DNA from: Haloplanus sp. CK5-1
GTDB taxonomy: Archaea > Halobacteriota > Halobacteria > Halobacteriales > Haloferacaceae
DNA: 64,000 nt
Reading direction: 5' to 3'
NCBI RefSeq assembly: GCF_037201915.1
Contig: NZ_CP147505.1
Location: 3,162,001-3,226,000 of the forward strand
The position numbers were made by a program, and so were the translations under genes. The notes beneath the pieces were generated by a model. That model ran no database searches. It was not told where the DNA came from and saw only the letters and a program-made list of their open reading frames with translations. Positions 63,373 through 64,000 of this stretch are shown in pieces (position 1 is the first letter of the stretch; each line of letters begins with the position of its first letter).

Positions 63373-63885
63373 TCAGTCGACGAGCGTCCGGATCTCGTCT
63401 TCGAGGTCGTCGTACGGCGGGAAGTCGGGCCACTCCTCGGCGACCCACGCGTAACGGACGGTGCGGTCCCCGTCGAGGAGGAAGGTCGCGGGACGAGCCT
63501 CCTCGATACCGGCCATGCCGTCGAGGTCGTTGGCGACGCCGTAATCGCGGGCGACGCCGTTTCCGGGGTCGGCGAAGAGGTCGAAGTCCATGCCGCGCTC
63601 CTCGATGAGTCGCTTGTGGGCGTACGGAGTCGAAATCGAGACACCGACGACGGTGAGCAGGTCGCCCAAGTCACGGTCGCGGAGTTCGTTCCAGATGTAC
63701 GTCGCGGGGAAGGAGCCGTCCATGGGGTAGAAGACGAGACAGACCGGCCCCTCGTCGGTCAGGTCGGAGAGGGCGGCGTCCTCCCAGAACTCCTCGTTGA
63801 CGAGCGGGCGGGTGAAGTCGGGGGCAGTCTCGCCCTCGGCGACGTGGTCGGTGTCGGGTAGGTCGACGACGTCGAAGTCGACCAT
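63373..63885 (-). CDS. Redoxin-domain protein lacking the peroxidatic Cys
   Basis: A 170-residue thioredoxin-fold protein of AhpC/TSA type (GETAPDFTRPLVN ... VCLVFYPMDGSF ... TVVGVSISTPYAHKRL ... FDLFADPGNGVARDYGV). The position where peroxiredoxins carry their catalytic Cys (PxxxTxxC after FYP) reads PMDGSFPATYI, with no Cys. The only Cys is in VCLVFYP. Direct peroxidase activity is therefore unlikely; a chaperone-like or altered redox role is possible. It overlaps the upstream GST-like gene by one base (TGATG) and abuts sua5. Confidence 0.82.
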   Translation of the reverse strand: MVDFDVVDLPDTDHVAEGETAPDFTRPLVNEEFWEDAALSDLTDEGPVCLVFYPMDGSFPATYIWNELRDRDLGDLLTVVGVSISTPYAHKRLIEERGMDFDLFADPGNGVARDYGVANDLDGMAGIEEARPATFLLDGDRTVRYAWVAEEWPDFPPYDDLEDEIRTLVD

Positions 63886-64000
63886 CAGCGCGCACCCCTG
63901 TTACCGTCGCCGTACGTCGATTCGAGATACTCGACGACGTTGGCGGACTCGGACATCGTCACGCCGGTTCGCTCGTCGACGATGGCGGGCACCGGACGGG
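63885..64000 (-). CDS. Glutaredoxin / GST N-terminal-domain protein (partial, 3' end only)
   Basis: Only the last ~37 codons are in the window. They read RPVPAIVDERTGVTMSESAN and then VVEYLESTYGDGNRGAR, the typical end of a thioredoxin-fold GST_N domain (cis-Pro VP, then D..G..M.ES..I..YL). The stop TGA shares a base with the ATG of the redoxin gene, so these two and sua5 form an operon. The CxxC or catalytic region lies outside. Confidence 0.7.
   Translation of the reverse strand, partial: RPVPAIVDERTGVTMSESANVVEYLESTYGDGNRGAR

Overview
The window is a stretch of haloarchaeal (class Halobacteria) chromosome. The evidence is very high GC, acidic Asp/Glu-rich proteins, a full set of archaeal information-processing genes (eIF1A, RIO1, TBP, SRP54, an RFC-like subunit, PriL, Hjc, an RPA-like protein, a histone and CCA-adding enzyme), intron-containing tRNAs, TATA-like boxes about 25-32 nt ahead of leaderless starts, and Tat-lipobox lipoproteins. 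From memory, the order azf ... RPA-like / histone / histone deacetylase resembles Haloferax, so a Haloferacales relative is a low-confidence guess.

Layout. 1-10.4 kb: translation and RNA-processing genes (RIO1, eIF1A, TyrRS, DUF460, RNase Z), an RFC-like subunit, archaetidylserine decarboxylase, the Trm-G10 tRNA methyltransferase, TBP and a ZIP transporter. 10.4-22.2 kb: DUF63, DeoC, tRNA methylthiotransferase, CDF transporter, HIT protein, methionine aminopeptidase, SRP54, MFS transporter, a pair of half-size MgtE proteins, and a YjbQ-UPF0201-UPF0200 operon. 22.2-26.5 kb: tRNA-Arg(TCT) with a duplicated 3' end, then two histidine kinases; the first has an in-frame TGA just before its phospho-accepting His. 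26.5-37.3 kb: PriL, a SWIM protein, Hjc, a kinase with a C-terminal membrane domain, SAH hydrolase with an SAH/MTA deaminase, two coupled lipoproteins and HisG. 37.3-48.6 kb: a broken CPBP protease gene carrying a palindromic scar, lipoproteins, tRNA-Val, a soluble chemotaxis transducer, an ABC exporter, a lone TnpB element, creatininase-family protein, MptD and Azf. 48.6-56.6 kb: tRNA-Arg(GCG) with a repeat-rich trailer, the RPA-histone-deacetylase run, CCA enzyme, tRNA-Asn, GtrA and a sulfatase-fold protein. 56.7-61.3 kb: tRNA-Met(CAT) followed by a seven-copy 123-bp array of its own 3' half, then an AT-richer stretch in which a LOV/PAS histidine kinase gene is broken by an 86-bp hairpin element and a 1069-bp DDE insertion sequence. 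61.3-64 kb: small membrane proteins, a Cas4-like protein with degenerate catalytic motifs, Sua5, a redoxin without peroxidatic Cys and a GST-like fragment.

The most striking signal is shared by three of the five tRNA loci: Arg(TCT), Arg(GCG) and Met. Downstream of each tRNA the order is the same: hairpin, inverted copy of the T-arm, second hairpin, direct copy of the tRNA 3' half. The sequence at each locus matches the local tRNA. At tRNA-Met the cassette is amplified into a tandem array. I know of no named element with this architecture; it could be a family of integration scars or a structured tRNA-trailer RNA.
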